Source of the DNA: Lachnospiraceae bacterium
Lineage (GTDB): Bacteria > Bacillota > Clostridia > Lachnospirales > Anaerotignaceae
Direction of reading: 5' to 3'
Assembly (NCBI GenBank): GCA_910576545.1
Contig: CAJTKM010000019.1
Coordinates: 1 to 63,769, forward strand
Length of the DNA stretch: 63,769 nt
Part shown: piece after piece, positions 1 to 9,096 of the stretch
Layout of the letters: the number at the start of each line of letters is the position of its first letter
Numbering within the stretch: position 1 is the stretch's first letter
The notes under the pieces: model-generated
Database searches by the model: none
What the model was told of the DNA's origin: nothing
The model's input: only the letters and a program-made list of their open reading frames with translations
Position numbers and translations under genes: made by a program

Positions 1-123
1 TCTGCTTTGATGCTGGTCTGTGCCAGGCTCCGCCATGTAGCTGGCACCCAGTGGGGCAACAAGAAGTACATGAATATGAAGCACTTAGAGGCTGCCCTGG
101 GGGATGCCTCTACTGCTGGCTGA
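1..123 (+). CDS. Unidentified 3' gene fragment
   Basis: A frame already open at the window edge runs 40 codons to a TGA at 121-123. Its middle is basic (AGTQWGNKKYMNMKHLEA). I do not recognise the family. Because the next feature is an IS3 remnant, this could be the end of another transposase, but nothing in it proves that. The start lies outside the window. Confidence 0.3.
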   Translation, partial: SALMLVCARLRHVAGTQWGNKKYMNMKHLEAALGDASTAG

Positions 124-171
124 TTTTATTCTGCCAGAGCCTGCAAACTATTTTGCGCATTATTCTTGACA

Positions 172-252
172 CTATCCTTCTTTGACGACCGCTTCCACCG
201 CCATTTGTTTAAGCTCTGGTGTATACCTCTTGTTTGGTATTCCTTTAGGCAT
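172..252 (-). pseudogene. Truncated IS3-family OrfA transposase N-terminus
   Basis: The ATG at 252-250 opens a 26-codon frame, MPKGIPNKRYTPELKQMAVE followed by six residues and a TAG at 174-172. This matches the N-terminal start of IS3-family OrfA helix-turn-helix proteins (about 90-170 residues when complete). The frame stops where the DNA-binding helices should begin, so it cannot encode a functional protein. Confidence 0.65.
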
Positions 253-319
253 AGAAAAGCACCCCTTTTCTTAGTATAAGTATTATAGCATTCTTGTCTA
301 ACAATTGGGGTGCAGTTCA
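172..319 (-). mobile_element. Left-end remnant of an IS3-family insertion sequence
   Basis: Read on the minus strand, 319-295 starts with TGAACTGCACCCC, which looks like the terminal inverted repeat of IS150-like IS3 elements (recognised from memory). A TATAAT at 290-285 and then the orfA start at 252 follow in the order expected for the left end of such an IS. Only about 150 bp survive. No orfB and no right inverted repeat are visible, so the element is dead. Confidence 0.65.
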
Positions 320-342
320 TATTCTCGATAACTGCCTGTTTT

Positions 343-507
343 TTATTGTTCTGATACTGCATACAAGAACCTTGCAGCCCCCTTTTTCCGCACCTGCAAG
401 CCGTTCTCCTTCCTGCACCAGTCTGATCCAGGCTCCTTCAACTCCTTGCAGTGATATAGAAACAGCTGCCAAGCCATATCCAGCTGGAATAAAATTTCAT
501 CTTTCAT
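343..507 (-). pseudogene. DinB-like protein, truncated N-terminal fragment
   Basis: The frame starts MKDEILFQLDMAWQLFLYHC, typical of the first helix of DinB-superfamily (YfiT-like) four-helix metal proteins, which are normally about 150-170 residues. After about 38 recognisable residues (to NGLQVRKKG) the similarity ends, and the frame stops at codon 55. The His ligands of the later helices are missing. The break lies about 60 bp from the IS3 end, so insertion or deletion linked to the IS probably destroyed the gene. The family call rests on the N-terminus only. Confidence 0.5.
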
Positions 508-527
508 TGCAGTTTTTCCCAATCCTG

Positions 528-2090
528 TCAATATCTTCTTCTGCGTCCGCCGCCCATGCTTTTACGCGCGGAGGAACTGAACGTATATCCGCCCCTGCGG
601 TTTCTTCTGTGTCTTCTTCCCCGAATCAGCCGGATTAACAGAATAATCAGCACGATTACCGCAGCAATAAGCAGTATACCAAGCAGTCCCTTTACAGAAA
701 AAATATCCTTCGCAAAATTCTGGAAAAACGCCTTGATATTGGTGAGTATCGTTCCCTTGGAAACATCCCGTCCCGCCACAACAGGACTTTCGTGTATCGT
801 CTGCCCATCGATTTGGAACGTGACCGTTCCGATTTCTGTTCCCTTCGTAAACGGCGCTTTCAGCCGAATCGTTCCGTCCTCGTCAGTTTCCGCATAGGTT
901 TCGTTATATTTCACCGATGTGCTGAGCGCGCCCTCGTCCATAGGCGGCAGGTATGTTGCCAGCGTATCCGCATAAACAACAGGCACCGTATCGCCTTCTG
1001 TTTTGTCGTGCTTTGTCAGCACGGCTTCTTCGATCAACGCACCTTTCCGGCTCAGTTCCGTCCTGACGTATCCATTGAAGCCATATTCAAACAGCAGCTT
1101 TGCATCGTCCCAGCGTCCCGGGCTTTGGGAATCGAATATTACGGCAATCAGGGATTCGCCTTCTTTTTTTGCGGAAGCTGTCACGCAGTCCCCTGCCTCA
1201 TCGGTAAAGCCTGTTTTTATCCCCGTCGCATATTCATACTTATATTCCCCGTCTGTAATCAGCATGTTGTGGTTGAACCAGGTATATTCCTGTGTCCGCA
1301 TGCTGTCGTTTTCCGCAAACATATTATCCGCACCGTCACCGGAAAAACGTTTCTCCCCTGCAATCTCCGCAAGTGTCGGGTTTTTCATATATTCTCTGGA
1401 AAATAACGCCATATCATATGCACAGGTATAATGGTTTTCATCGTGATAGCCATGCGCATTGGAGAAATGGGAATTGACCGCGTTCAGCTCCTGTGCCTTC
1501 TTGTTCATCAGGTCTGTAAAAATCTGTTCGCATTGTGTAAAGCTCAGGCTCTGATCGTTCTGTACCCGCTTTGCCACAGCCGAAGCAACGACATTTGCGG
1601 AATCGTTTCCGGAAGGAATCATCAGCCCACGAATCACGTTTTCCATCGTTATGGTTTCCCCTGCGTTATGTCCCGCCTTGCTGGAATCCCATGGAATTTC
1701 ATTGACTTCCTGCCCAATCGTAATCAGTTCTTCCGGCTTAAAATAGTCCATTGCTATCAAAGCCGTCAGCATTTTCGTCATACTGGCAGGATACATTTTA
1801 TCCATGCCGTTTTTATCATACAGTATCGTTCCTGTTGTTTCCTCAATCAAAATAGCTGCCGAAGCCTGGATTTCCGGCGGTTCGTCTGCTGTCAGAAACG
1901 CCGCCGCCAGTGCAGGGGCAGGCTCCTTTTCGGGAATTTCCGCATCTGCTGGAGCCGTTTCCCCTGCCTCCGCAGATACGGCAGGTTCATCATCTTTCTC
2001 CTTTTCTTTCCCGCAGCCAGCCACGCCAAAGGACATCACCGCAGCCAGCAGAAGGGCTGTCATTGTTTTCTGCATAAAGGATTTTTTCAT
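528..2090 (-). CDS. D-alanyl-D-alanine carboxypeptidase (PBP5-type), lipoprotein with C-terminal membrane anchor
   Basis: Serine DD-carboxypeptidase that trims the terminal D-Ala of peptidoglycan stem peptides outside the cell. The start at 2090 is preferred over an upstream in-frame start because it has an AAAGGATG-type site and begins a signal peptide with a lipobox (GVAGC, Cys26). The catalytic triad is visible: SMTK at 103-106, SGN at 160-162 and a KTG box (IKTGFTDEAG). About 520 residues. Unusually, the C-terminus has a second hydrophobic segment (GILLIAAVIVLIILLI) followed by a very basic Arg-rich tail, so the protein may be anchored at both ends. It is the last gene of the minus-strand run that includes mutS, mutL and miaA. 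Confidence 0.9.
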   Translation of the reverse strand: MKKSFMQKTMTALLLAAVMSFGVAGCGKEKEKDDEPAVSAEAGETAPADAEIPEKEPAPALAAAFLTADEPPEIQASAAILIEETTGTILYDKNGMDKMYPASMTKMLTALIAMDYFKPEELITIGQEVNEIPWDSSKAGHNAGETITMENVIRGLMIPSGNDSANVVASAVAKRVQNDQSLSFTQCEQIFTDLMNKKAQELNAVNSHFSNAHGYHDENHYTCAYDMALFSREYMKNPTLAEIAGEKRFSGDGADNMFAENDSMRTQEYTWFNHNMLITDGEYKYEYATGIKTGFTDEAGDCVTASAKKEGESLIAVIFDSQSPGRWDDAKLLFEYGFNGYVRTELSRKGALIEEAVLTKHDKTEGDTVPVVYADTLATYLPPMDEGALSTSVKYNETYAETDEDGTIRLKAPFTKGTEIGTVTFQIDGQTIHESPVVAGRDVSKGTILTNIKAFFQNFAKDIFSVKGLLGILLIAAVIVLIILLIRLIRGRRHRRNRRGGYTFSSSARKSMGGGRRRRY

Positions 2091-2143
2091 TCCAAAACAT
2101 CCTTTCCATTCTTCCTTATTTTCCGCTAACCATTCGTTGTATG

Positions 2144-3091
2144 TTATTCTTCGCCTTTCCAAACTCCCAGTTCTGTCAGATAACTTATTGCCTGCCCCAT
2201 TATGCCGGAATCCTCCCTGTCCATATCCAGCCAGAGCCCGTCAATCTGTCTGCGAAACCACGTCAGCTGGCGTTTGGCAAAACGCCGCGTATTCGTTTTC
2301 AGCTGCACCACAGCCTCCTCCAGCGTACATTCCCCCTTGCAATAGGGCACAAGCTCCTTGTACCCAATGCCTTGCATCGAAACCAGCTCCGGATGGTATC
2401 CCCGTTCCAGAAGCCCGCGCACTTCCTCTGCCAGCCCCTGACTGAGCATACTGTCCACGCGCTCCTCAATCCTTCTGTAAAGCCGTTCCCGTTCCATCGT
2501 CAATAGGAACACAGCGGCATTATAGGGGGATTCCTTCCGTTTTTGCGCCGCGTTATGCGCCGACAGCTTTTTTCCTGTCAAATAGTGGTATTCCAGCGCG
2601 CGCGTCACGCGCTTCACATTGTTCGCATGTATTTCCGCCGCATATTCCGGGTCGGTCTGCTTCAGCTTTTCATAAAGCGCCTCCGGTCCCTTTTCCCGCG
2701 CAAGAGTATAACATTCTTCGCGGAAAGTCGTATCGTTTTCCGTTTCCGTAAAATCATTGTCGTAAAGCAGGGCGTTGATATAAAACCCTGTCCCGCCCAC
2801 AAGAATGGGGATTTTCCCCCTTCCGCAGATTTTCTCTATATACACTTTTGCTTTCTGCTGGAAAATCATCACATTATATTCCTCGTCCGGCTCCAGTTCG
2901 TCAATCAGGTAATGTGGTACGCCCTGCATTTCCTCCGGCGTCACCTTCGCCGTACCAATATCCATATGGCGGTAAACCTGCATGGAATCAGCGGAAATGA
3001 CCTCCCCGCTGATTCTTTTCGCCAGTTCAATGGAAAATCCCGTTTTCCCGCAGGCAGTCGGCCCGCCAATAACAATAAGGGGTCTTTTCAT
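2144..3091 (-). CDS. miaA: tRNA dimethylallyltransferase MiaA
   Basis: Transfers a dimethylallyl group to N6 of A37 in tRNAs reading UNN codons; its product is the substrate of MiaB, also in this window at 9097. The P-loop is GGPTACGKT near residue 8, the N-terminal context is normal, and the full length is about 315 residues. An in-frame GTG at 3100 exists, but the GGGTGAGG site is spaced correctly only for the ATG at 3091. It starts 12 bp after the mutL stop and is probably cotranscribed with it. Confidence 0.95.
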   Translation of the reverse strand: MKRPLIVIGGPTACGKTGFSIELAKRISGEVISADSMQVYRHMDIGTAKVTPEEMQGVPHYLIDELEPDEEYNVMIFQQKAKVYIEKICGRGKIPILVGGTGFYINALLYDNDFTETENDTTFREECYTLAREKGPEALYEKLKQTDPEYAAEIHANNVKRVTRALEYHYLTGKKLSAHNAAQKRKESPYNAAVFLLTMERERLYRRIEERVDSMLSQGLAEEVRGLLERGYHPELVSMQGIGYKELVPYCKGECTLEEAVVQLKTNTRRFAKRQLTWFRRQIDGLWLDMDREDSGIMGQAISYLTELGVWKGEE

Positions 3092-3103
3092 CGGCCTCAC
3101 CCT

Positions 3104-5062
3104 TTAATCCTGAATTCTTTTGAACATCTTTTCCAAATCATACTGCTTTAATGCAACGATTGTCGGCCTGCCATGCGGGCAGGTAAACGGGTTTTCCAGT
3201 TCCAGCAGCCTCCCGATCAGGGCTTCCGCTTCTTTCGCGCTCATCACGTCATGCCCTTTCACGGCAGCCTTACACGCCATCGTCGCCACAGCTCCCAGCT
3301 TCAAATCGTAAACATTCCGTATCCGTTCTTCCGCCAGCCTGTCCAATATTTCCGTAAAAAATCCCACGCCGTCCGGCTCCCGCAGAAGCATCGGAACAGC
3401 CCGAAGCGCGAACGTCCCGCTGAAATCCTCCATCTCAAAGCCGAAGCTTTCCAAAAGTCCGCGGTTTTCCCGCAGGGTTTCCGTTTCGGATGGTGTCAGC
3501 CGCAGCATGACGGGCGTCAAAAGCCGTTGTGAAACCACGTTTTCCCGTTGAAAACGCCCCATCAGTTCCTCATATAATATCCGCTCATGCGCAGCATGCT
3601 GGTCGATGAGATACAGGCAGTCGCCCTGCTCCACAATCCAATAGGTGCGGAACACCTGCCCAACAATCCGGTAATCTTTGAAAAACGGCTGTTTCTCCTC
3701 TGTTGTTTCCGCCTCCATAGCAGGCGTTTCTGTCCCTGGTATAATCCTTTCCTGCGGCTTTCCCACCATATAAGGCTCTGCCGCCTGGGATACGCCGCTG
3801 TTTGGCGCAGTCCGCTTCAAAAGCTGGTCTACGCTCTTCCCGTTTGCAAGCACACTTGCACTGATTGGCGGAGCGGTCCGGTTTTCCGTCCGCCTGTTCT
3901 CCTGTTGGACAGACGGCGGCAAAACCTCCACAGCAAACGGGCTTTCTTCCTTCTGAACGGGAAATTTTCCTGTTTCCTCCTGCCGTTCCTCCGCCAGCAT
4001 TTCCTGCACAGGCTCCGGCTGTTTCTCTGTTTTTCCCATAGGCTTCTTTTCCAGATTTCCCTGCGGAATCAGTGTTGTATCCTGCAAAGCCCTGCTGACC
4101 GCCTGATAAAAGATATCATATACCTCTCCATCGTTCCGAAAACGTACCTCCAGCTTTGCGGGATGCACGTTCACGTCCACCAGCGAGGGCGTAACCTCCA
4201 AATTCAACACGAACACCGGAAATTTCCCAATCAGCAGCTTTGTCTTATATGCGTCTTCCACAGCCATAGAAACAATGGTGTTTCTAATAAACCTGCCGTT
4301 GATAAACAGGTTTTCATAACTGCGGTTTGCCCTGCAGAACTGTGGCTTTGCAATCAGCCCTGTCACAGCATATTCCCCATGTCTGTATGCAATCGGGAGC
4401 ATACTGTTCGCCGCGTCCTTTCCATACACATAAAAAACAGCGGCTTTCGGGTCGTTGTTTCCAGCAGTGTGCAGTATTGTACTGCCATTATTCTGATAGC
4501 GGAATGACACCTCCGGATGCCCAAGCGCCAGCTTATTTACCAAATCAGAAACATACCCGCTTTCCGTTGCAGGTTTTTTCAGGAATTTCCGCCGCGCGGG
4601 CACGTTATAAAATAAATTCCGTACTGTGATGCTCGTCCCTTCCAGACAGGCTGTGTCCTCAATGCTTTCCACTTCCCCGCCGCTGATACAGATTTTTGTC
4701 CCTGTATCTTCTCCGGCAGTTTTCGTCACCAATTCCACCTGTGCCACAGCTGCAATACTTGCCAAAGCCTCCCCGCGAAAACCCAGCGTAAAAATACTTT
4801 CCAGATCCTCAATCTGCGCCATCTTGCTCGTAGCATGGCGCAGAAACGCGTTTTTTACCTGCTCCTTCGGGATGCCGCATCCGTTGTCCGTCACGCGAAT
4901 CAGCGAAACGCCGCCCTCCCGTATTTCCACCGCAACAATACTGGCTCCGGCGTCAATAGCGTTTTCCGCCAGTTCCTTTACGACAGACTTTGGAGATTCC
5001 ACAACCTCCCCCGCCGCAATCTTATTGATGGTTTTGGAATCCAGCAACTGTATTTTCTGCAT
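3104..5062 (-). CDS. mutL: DNA mismatch repair protein MutL
   Basis: Couples MutS mismatch recognition to strand removal. The N-terminal GHKL ATPase motifs are present (NAIDAGA, DNGCGI, GFRGEALASI). The C-terminal domain has the endonuclease motif DQHAAHERILYEE and the metal-binding CPHGRP, so this is a nicking MutL as in organisms lacking MutH. The start at 5062 is backed by AAAGGGAGGG; an upstream in-frame extension has no site and is not conserved-looking. About 652 residues. A Pro/Glu-rich linker of about 130 residues separates the two domains. Confidence 0.96.
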   Translation of the reverse strand: MQKIQLLDSKTINKIAAGEVVESPKSVVKELAENAIDAGASIVAVEIREGGVSLIRVTDNGCGIPKEQVKNAFLRHATSKMAQIEDLESIFTLGFRGEALASIAAVAQVELVTKTAGEDTGTKICISGGEVESIEDTACLEGTSITVRNLFYNVPARRKFLKKPATESGYVSDLVNKLALGHPEVSFRYQNNGSTILHTAGNNDPKAAVFYVYGKDAANSMLPIAYRHGEYAVTGLIAKPQFCRANRSYENLFINGRFIRNTIVSMAVEDAYKTKLLIGKFPVFVLNLEVTPSLVDVNVHPAKLEVRFRNDGEVYDIFYQAVSRALQDTTLIPQGNLEKKPMGKTEKQPEPVQEMLAEERQEETGKFPVQKEESPFAVEVLPPSVQQENRRTENRTAPPISASVLANGKSVDQLLKRTAPNSGVSQAAEPYMVGKPQERIIPGTETPAMEAETTEEKQPFFKDYRIVGQVFRTYWIVEQGDCLYLIDQHAAHERILYEELMGRFQRENVVSQRLLTPVMLRLTPSETETLRENRGLLESFGFEMEDFSGTFALRAVPMLLREPDGVGFFTEILDRLAEERIRNVYDLKLGAVATMACKAAVKGHDVMSAKEAEALIGRLLELENPFTCPHGRPTIVALKQYDLEKMFKRIQD

Positions 5063-5090
5063 GATTCCCTCCCTTTTTCTTATGTCTGTT

Positions 5091-7712
5091 TTACATGCCC
5101 CTGGCTTTCTTTTGCAGTTCAAACAGTTTCTGCAAAGCCTCAATGGGTGTCATTGTCATAACGTCCAGCTTTGAAATTTCATCTATCATCTGATTTTCGC
5201 CTACGGAGAACATATCGATCTGTTTTGCCGATTCTTCTGCGTTTTCCTTCGATTCCGCCGCAATCTTTTTCGCTTTCTTCGTAATATCCGCCGCATTGAG
5301 CTGTTTCAATATCTGCCCGCTGCGCCGGATAACTTTATGCGGCAGGCCTGCCAGCTTTGCCACCTGCACGCCATAGCTGTGGTCTGCGCCGCCACGCTGT
5401 ATTTTCCGCAGGAAAACAATGTCCTCGCCCTGCTCCTGTACCGCAATACAGTAGTTTTTCACGCCCGGCAGCTTGCCCTCCAGTTCGCTCAATTCATGGT
5501 AATGCGTTGCGAAAAGCGTTTTCGCTCCAATCTGTTTTTCGTCCGCAATATATTCCAACACAGCCCACGCAATGCTTAATCCATCGAACGTACTCGTTCC
5601 CCTGCCGATCTCGTCCAGTATCAGCAGGCTTTTCGATGTAGCGTTGTGCAGGATATTTGCAACCTCTGTCATTTCCACCATAAACGTGCTCTGTCCCGCG
5701 CTCAGATCATCGGACGCGCCCACACGCGTAAATATACGGTCAACAATACCAATATGCGCTTCCTCCGCAGGCACAAAGCTCCCAATCTGCGCCATCAGTA
5801 CAATCAACGCCGTTTGCCGCATATATGTCGATTTTCCTGCCATATTGGGACCGGTGATGATTGCCAGCCTTGTTTCCTTCCGGTCTAAAAAAACATCGTT
5901 GGGGATAAACTGCCCCTCCATCATTTTCTCCACAACTGGATGACGTCCGCCCTTGACGGAAATACACTCACCATCGTCCACCAACGGCTTTACATACTGC
6001 ATCGTCTGAGCCGTTTCCGCCAGCGACTGCAGGCAGTCCGCCACCGAAACGATATATGCACAAAACTGTATCCGCTCTACCTCCGCCGCAACAGCGTTCC
6101 GTATCTCACAAAACATGTCATATTCCAGTGTTGTAATTTTATCCTCCGCGCCAAGAATCAGTTCTTCCAGCTCTTTCAGCTCCGGTGTAATAAAGCGCTC
6201 GCAGTTCGCCAGCGTCTGCTTGCGGATATATCGTTCCGGCGCGCCATCAAGATTCGATTTCGTAATTTCAATATAGTACCCAAAAACCTTGTTATAACGC
6301 ACCTTCAGGTTTTTGATACCAGTCTTTTCCCGTTCTTCCTCCTCCAGCTGACGAATCCATGAAGTACCGTCCCGTTTCGCTTTGGCATAGGTATCCAACT
6401 CATCGGAATAGCCCTCTCGGATCATGCCGCCTTCCCGCACAGAAAACGGCGGGTCTTCCACAATCGCCTGTGCAATTAGCATATGTATGTTTTCCAGCGG
6501 GTCAAGCTGCTCATGCAGCTCCCTGAGATACACACTTTTGCAGCGTCCCAGCATATCTTTCAGCAAAGGCAAATTTTCAATGGAATTTTTCAACGCTGTC
6601 AAATCCCGTGCGTTGGCATTCTGGTAAACCACGCGCCCCATGATACGCTCGAAATCGTACATAGAACGCAGGATATCCTTGATTTCCTCCCGCAGAAAAA
6701 GGTCGTTCACCAATTCCTCCACACCATCCAAGCGTTTCCGTATCTCCTCCGCAGAAAGCAGAGGCTGTTCCACCCATTTCCGCAGAAGCCGCGCACCCAT
6801 AGCCGTTTTTGTTTTGTCCAGCACGCTTAAAAGGGAGCCTTTTTTATTTTTCTCCCGCATGGTTTCCGTCAGTTCCAGATTTCTCCGGCTGGAAACGTCC
6901 AAAAGCATAAAATCCCCCGTTGTGTAATATTTCAAACCGGAAATATGGCTCAGGTCATTTTTCTGTGTTTCCTGCAAATACCAGAGCAGCGCGCCCGATG
7001 CGGAAACTGCCAATGTTTTCTTTTTCAGCCCGTAGCCGTCCAGCGATTTTACATGAAAATGCTTTTGCAGAACATCCTTTGCCGTCTGAAAATCAAACAT
7101 TCTGCTGTCAATATCGTTCAGGAAAAGATGGAATCTGTCCTGCATTTCCTTTGCAAGCGGACTGCCCAGAAAAACCTCGTTGCAGATTAACTCCGCCGGA
7201 GAAAAACGCGCTGTTTCATCAAGTATCTTTGCCGCTGCTTGTATGCTGGAAAATTCCGTCGTCTGAAACTCCCCTGTCGTCACATCGCAGACAGAAATGC
7301 CATATCCGCCGCCGCTGCTGAAAACCGAAAGGATGTAATTGTTTTTCGTTTCGTCCAGAATTGCATTATCCAGCACAGTCCCTGGCGTTACGACACGAAT
7401 GACCTCCCGCCTGACAATGCCCTTTGCCGCCTTCGGGTCCTCCGTTTGCTCACAAATGGCCACCTTGTAGCCCTTTTCCACAAGCCGGGCAATATACCCG
7501 TCCGCCGAATGGAACGGCACGCCGCACATCGGCGCACGTTCCTCCTGTCCCCAATCCTTTCCCGTCAGGGTAATTTCCAATTCCTTTGATGCAATGACTG
7601 CATCTTCGAAAAACATTTCATAAAAATCCCCTAAACGAAAAAAAAGCAGACAATGCTTGTAGTTCTCCTTGATCTCAAAGTATTGCTGCATCATGGGCGT
7701 GATTTTTGCCAT
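5091..7712 (-). CDS. mutS: DNA mismatch repair protein MutS
   Basis: Mismatch-recognising ATPase. The N-terminal GDFYEMF holds the Phe-x-Glu mismatch wedge and the C-terminal ATPase has the Walker A GPNMAGKST. About 873 residues, normal for MutS1. The start at 7712 follows AAAGGAGG; an in-frame extension to 7784 is rejected because it lacks a site. mutL follows 28 bp downstream, forming mutS-mutL-miaA. The unrelated MutS2 is encoded separately at 39188. Confidence 0.97.
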   Translation of the reverse strand: MAKITPMMQQYFEIKENYKHCLLFFRLGDFYEMFFEDAVIASKELEITLTGKDWGQEERAPMCGVPFHSADGYIARLVEKGYKVAICEQTEDPKAAKGIVRREVIRVVTPGTVLDNAILDETKNNYILSVFSSGGGYGISVCDVTTGEFQTTEFSSIQAAAKILDETARFSPAELICNEVFLGSPLAKEMQDRFHLFLNDIDSRMFDFQTAKDVLQKHFHVKSLDGYGLKKKTLAVSASGALLWYLQETQKNDLSHISGLKYYTTGDFMLLDVSSRRNLELTETMREKNKKGSLLSVLDKTKTAMGARLLRKWVEQPLLSAEEIRKRLDGVEELVNDLFLREEIKDILRSMYDFERIMGRVVYQNANARDLTALKNSIENLPLLKDMLGRCKSVYLRELHEQLDPLENIHMLIAQAIVEDPPFSVREGGMIREGYSDELDTYAKAKRDGTSWIRQLEEEEREKTGIKNLKVRYNKVFGYYIEITKSNLDGAPERYIRKQTLANCERFITPELKELEELILGAEDKITTLEYDMFCEIRNAVAAEVERIQFCAYIVSVADCLQSLAETAQTMQYVKPLVDDGECISVKGGRHPVVEKMMEGQFIPNDVFLDRKETRLAIITGPNMAGKSTYMRQTALIVLMAQIGSFVPAEEAHIGIVDRIFTRVGASDDLSAGQSTFMVEMTEVANILHNATSKSLLILDEIGRGTSTFDGLSIAWAVLEYIADEKQIGAKTLFATHYHELSELEGKLPGVKNYCIAVQEQGEDIVFLRKIQRGGADHSYGVQVAKLAGLPHKVIRRSGQILKQLNAADITKKAKKIAAESKENAEESAKQIDMFSVGENQMIDEISKLDVMTMTPIEALQKLFELQKKARGM

Positions 7713-7784
7713 GAACGTCTTTCCTCCTTTCCAGTTGTCATAAAATCCGTACTGCGGCAGAAATATACCGTTGTTGTACCGCAC

Positions 7785-8171
7785 TCATTCATAAGGAACT
7801 GCCGCCAGAAACTTCACCGGAGCACCCTGATTGCTGTCGTCCCCATCGTACTGATAGTTATAAACCAAAATCACAGCATTATAAGCATTTTCCAGCCCTT
7901 CCGGAAAGCATTTTTTCAATCCTTCGCCAATCGTCAGCCCTTCTGAAAAATAGTAGACCAGTTTTTTCGGGTCTGCCGTTATCTCTACAAGGCCCCTTTC
8001 CCAAAAATCAGGGTCAAAAGGCCATATTTCCCCATCGAAAAAATCCCGATTGGAAGAAGAAACGATTTCATTCCCTTCATCGTCACAATAATCTTCCGCG
8101 GCATACTCCAGCAGGGCATCTTCGCTTTCAAATACCCCTGCCCAGACAGACACAATTCCTTCTTTTTCCAT
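7785..8171 (-). CDS. Imm22-like immunity-family protein
   Basis: A 128-residue acidic cytoplasmic protein. The pattern VSVWAGVFESEDALLEY, then a Tyr/Asp-rich stretch and DFWERG, resembles the Imm22 immunity family of polymorphic toxin systems (recognised from memory). No toxin gene lies beside it: neighbours are mutS and mmcQ-type genes. It may be an orphan immunity gene protecting against a rival's toxin, or a domesticated stress protein. RBS AAAGGGGAG is well placed. Confidence 0.6.
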   Translation of the reverse strand: MEKEGIVSVWAGVFESEDALLEYAAEDYCDDEGNEIVSSSNRDFFDGEIWPFDPDFWERGLVEITADPKKLVYYFSEGLTIGEGLKKCFPEGLENAYNAVILVYNYQYDGDDSNQGAPVKFLAAVPYE

Positions 8172-8188
8172 ATTGCTCCCCTTTATGG

Positions 8189-8599
8189 TTATATCTGTTC
8201 CTGTTTTTTCCGTTTCTTTTTCGGTGCAACGGCATCATAACTCCATTCCAGCAACGACAAAATCCTCTCGTCCGGCACCGTTTCATCAAGCAGGACAGAA
8301 ATCCATGTATTTTTATTCATATGGTACGCCGGAAAGAAGCCTGCCTCCGCCAGCAGGGAGCCAATCAAAACAGAATCACATTTGACATTCAGAATGTCCA
8401 CGCAACCGCCGCCGGGTAATCCCGGCTTATCTCTCGAAAGCTCCATCACAGCGGCAAACCATTTCCGGCTTGCCGAATGCCGGAAAACCGCATATGTAGG
8501 ATATTTCGCCCAAAGATATTCCGGTTCCGTTCCATAAAAATCCTCTATGTATTGAAACAGTCGTTTTCGCTGGTTAGATATACTGTATCTGGTTTCCAT
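8189..8599 (-). CDS. MmcQ/YjbR-family protein
   Basis: 136 residues with the CyaY-like double-wing fold pattern of the MmcQ/YjbR family (KYPTYAVFRH, KWFAAVMEL, VDILNVKCD, YHMNKNTWISVLLDE). The family is common and poorly characterised; a DNA-binding role has been suggested from structure. It starts about 90 bp downstream of ylbF and ends 17 bp before the Imm22-like gene, on the same strand. The C-terminus is a short Lys-rich tail. Confidence 0.8.
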   Translation of the reverse strand: METRYSISNQRKRLFQYIEDFYGTEPEYLWAKYPTYAVFRHSASRKWFAAVMELSRDKPGLPGGGCVDILNVKCDSVLIGSLLAEAGFFPAYHMNKNTWISVLLDETVPDERILSLLEWSYDAVAPKKKRKKQEQI

Positions 8600-8627
8600 A
8601 ACGCCTCTTCTTCCTCCGCCGCCTCAT

Positions 8628-8674
8628 AATCCGAAAGGCTTTCCCCACCCCAATGGCAGGAAAAGCCTCGGATT
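8628..8674 (-). terminator. Stem-loop downstream of ylbF
   Basis: AATCCGA-AA-GGCTTTCC at 8628-8644 pairs with GGAAAAGCCTCGGATT at 8659-8674. It sits just after the ylbF stop. On the minus strand no clear U-run follows, so it may be an RNA-stabilising or weak terminating hairpin rather than a strong terminator. Confidence 0.45.
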
Positions 8675-8682
8675 CCTTTTCC

Positions 8683-9087
8683 TTAGTGGCAGCCGCCTCC
8701 GCAGCTGGAGCAGCAGCTCGGGTCACATCCGCCGCCCATGTCAGGCTCCTCGCCGGAAAGCGTAGACGTAATGATATTGAATACAGAATTCATAAAGTTA
8801 TTAAAATTCATTTCTGCCGCAAACAGGTCAGACGCCAGCTTATTGGATTTGATCAGTTCGCCGCGCCGTTTCATTTCCTCTGCGTGTGCCTTCTGCTCCT
8901 CAATGGAAACGCCGCCCATCTGAATTTTTGCTTCAAATTCCTGATGCAGCCTTGTATATTCCTCGATTTCCTTCCCAATTACAGGGTCGCTTTCATATGC
9001 CTTTTTCGCCTCCAGCAGAGCCTGTACCTGAGGCGTTTTCTGCAATTCCTCACCCAATGCTCTTGCCATTTCGTAAACAGATGCCAT
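8683..9087 (-). CDS. YlbF-family regulator with Cys-rich tail
   Basis: About 134 residues, mostly helical, matching the YlbF/YmcA family. In Bacillus these proteins join YaaT in a complex that affects RNase Y-dependent mRNA processing. The C-terminus adds a Cys-rich tail (CDPSCCSSCGGGCH) that could bind an Fe-S cluster, as proposed for the Bacillus complex. The ATG at 9087 is chosen because AGGTGA lies 4 bp upstream; a GTG at 9096 directly abuts the miaB stop and is the alternative. Confidence 0.85.
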   Translation of the reverse strand: MASVYEMARALGEELQKTPQVQALLEAKKAYESDPVIGKEIEEYTRLHQEFEAKIQMGGVSIEEQKAHAEEMKRRGELIKSNKLASDLFAAEMNFNNFMNSVFNIITSTLSGEEPDMGGGCDPSCCSSCGGGCH

Positions 9088-9096
9088 GCTTTTCAC

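Noticed and set aside
8628-8674. Hairpin taken as a plus-strand terminator because of its T-rich right flank
   Set aside because: There is no plus-strand gene nearby; it is placed as a minus-strand structure after ylbF with low confidence.
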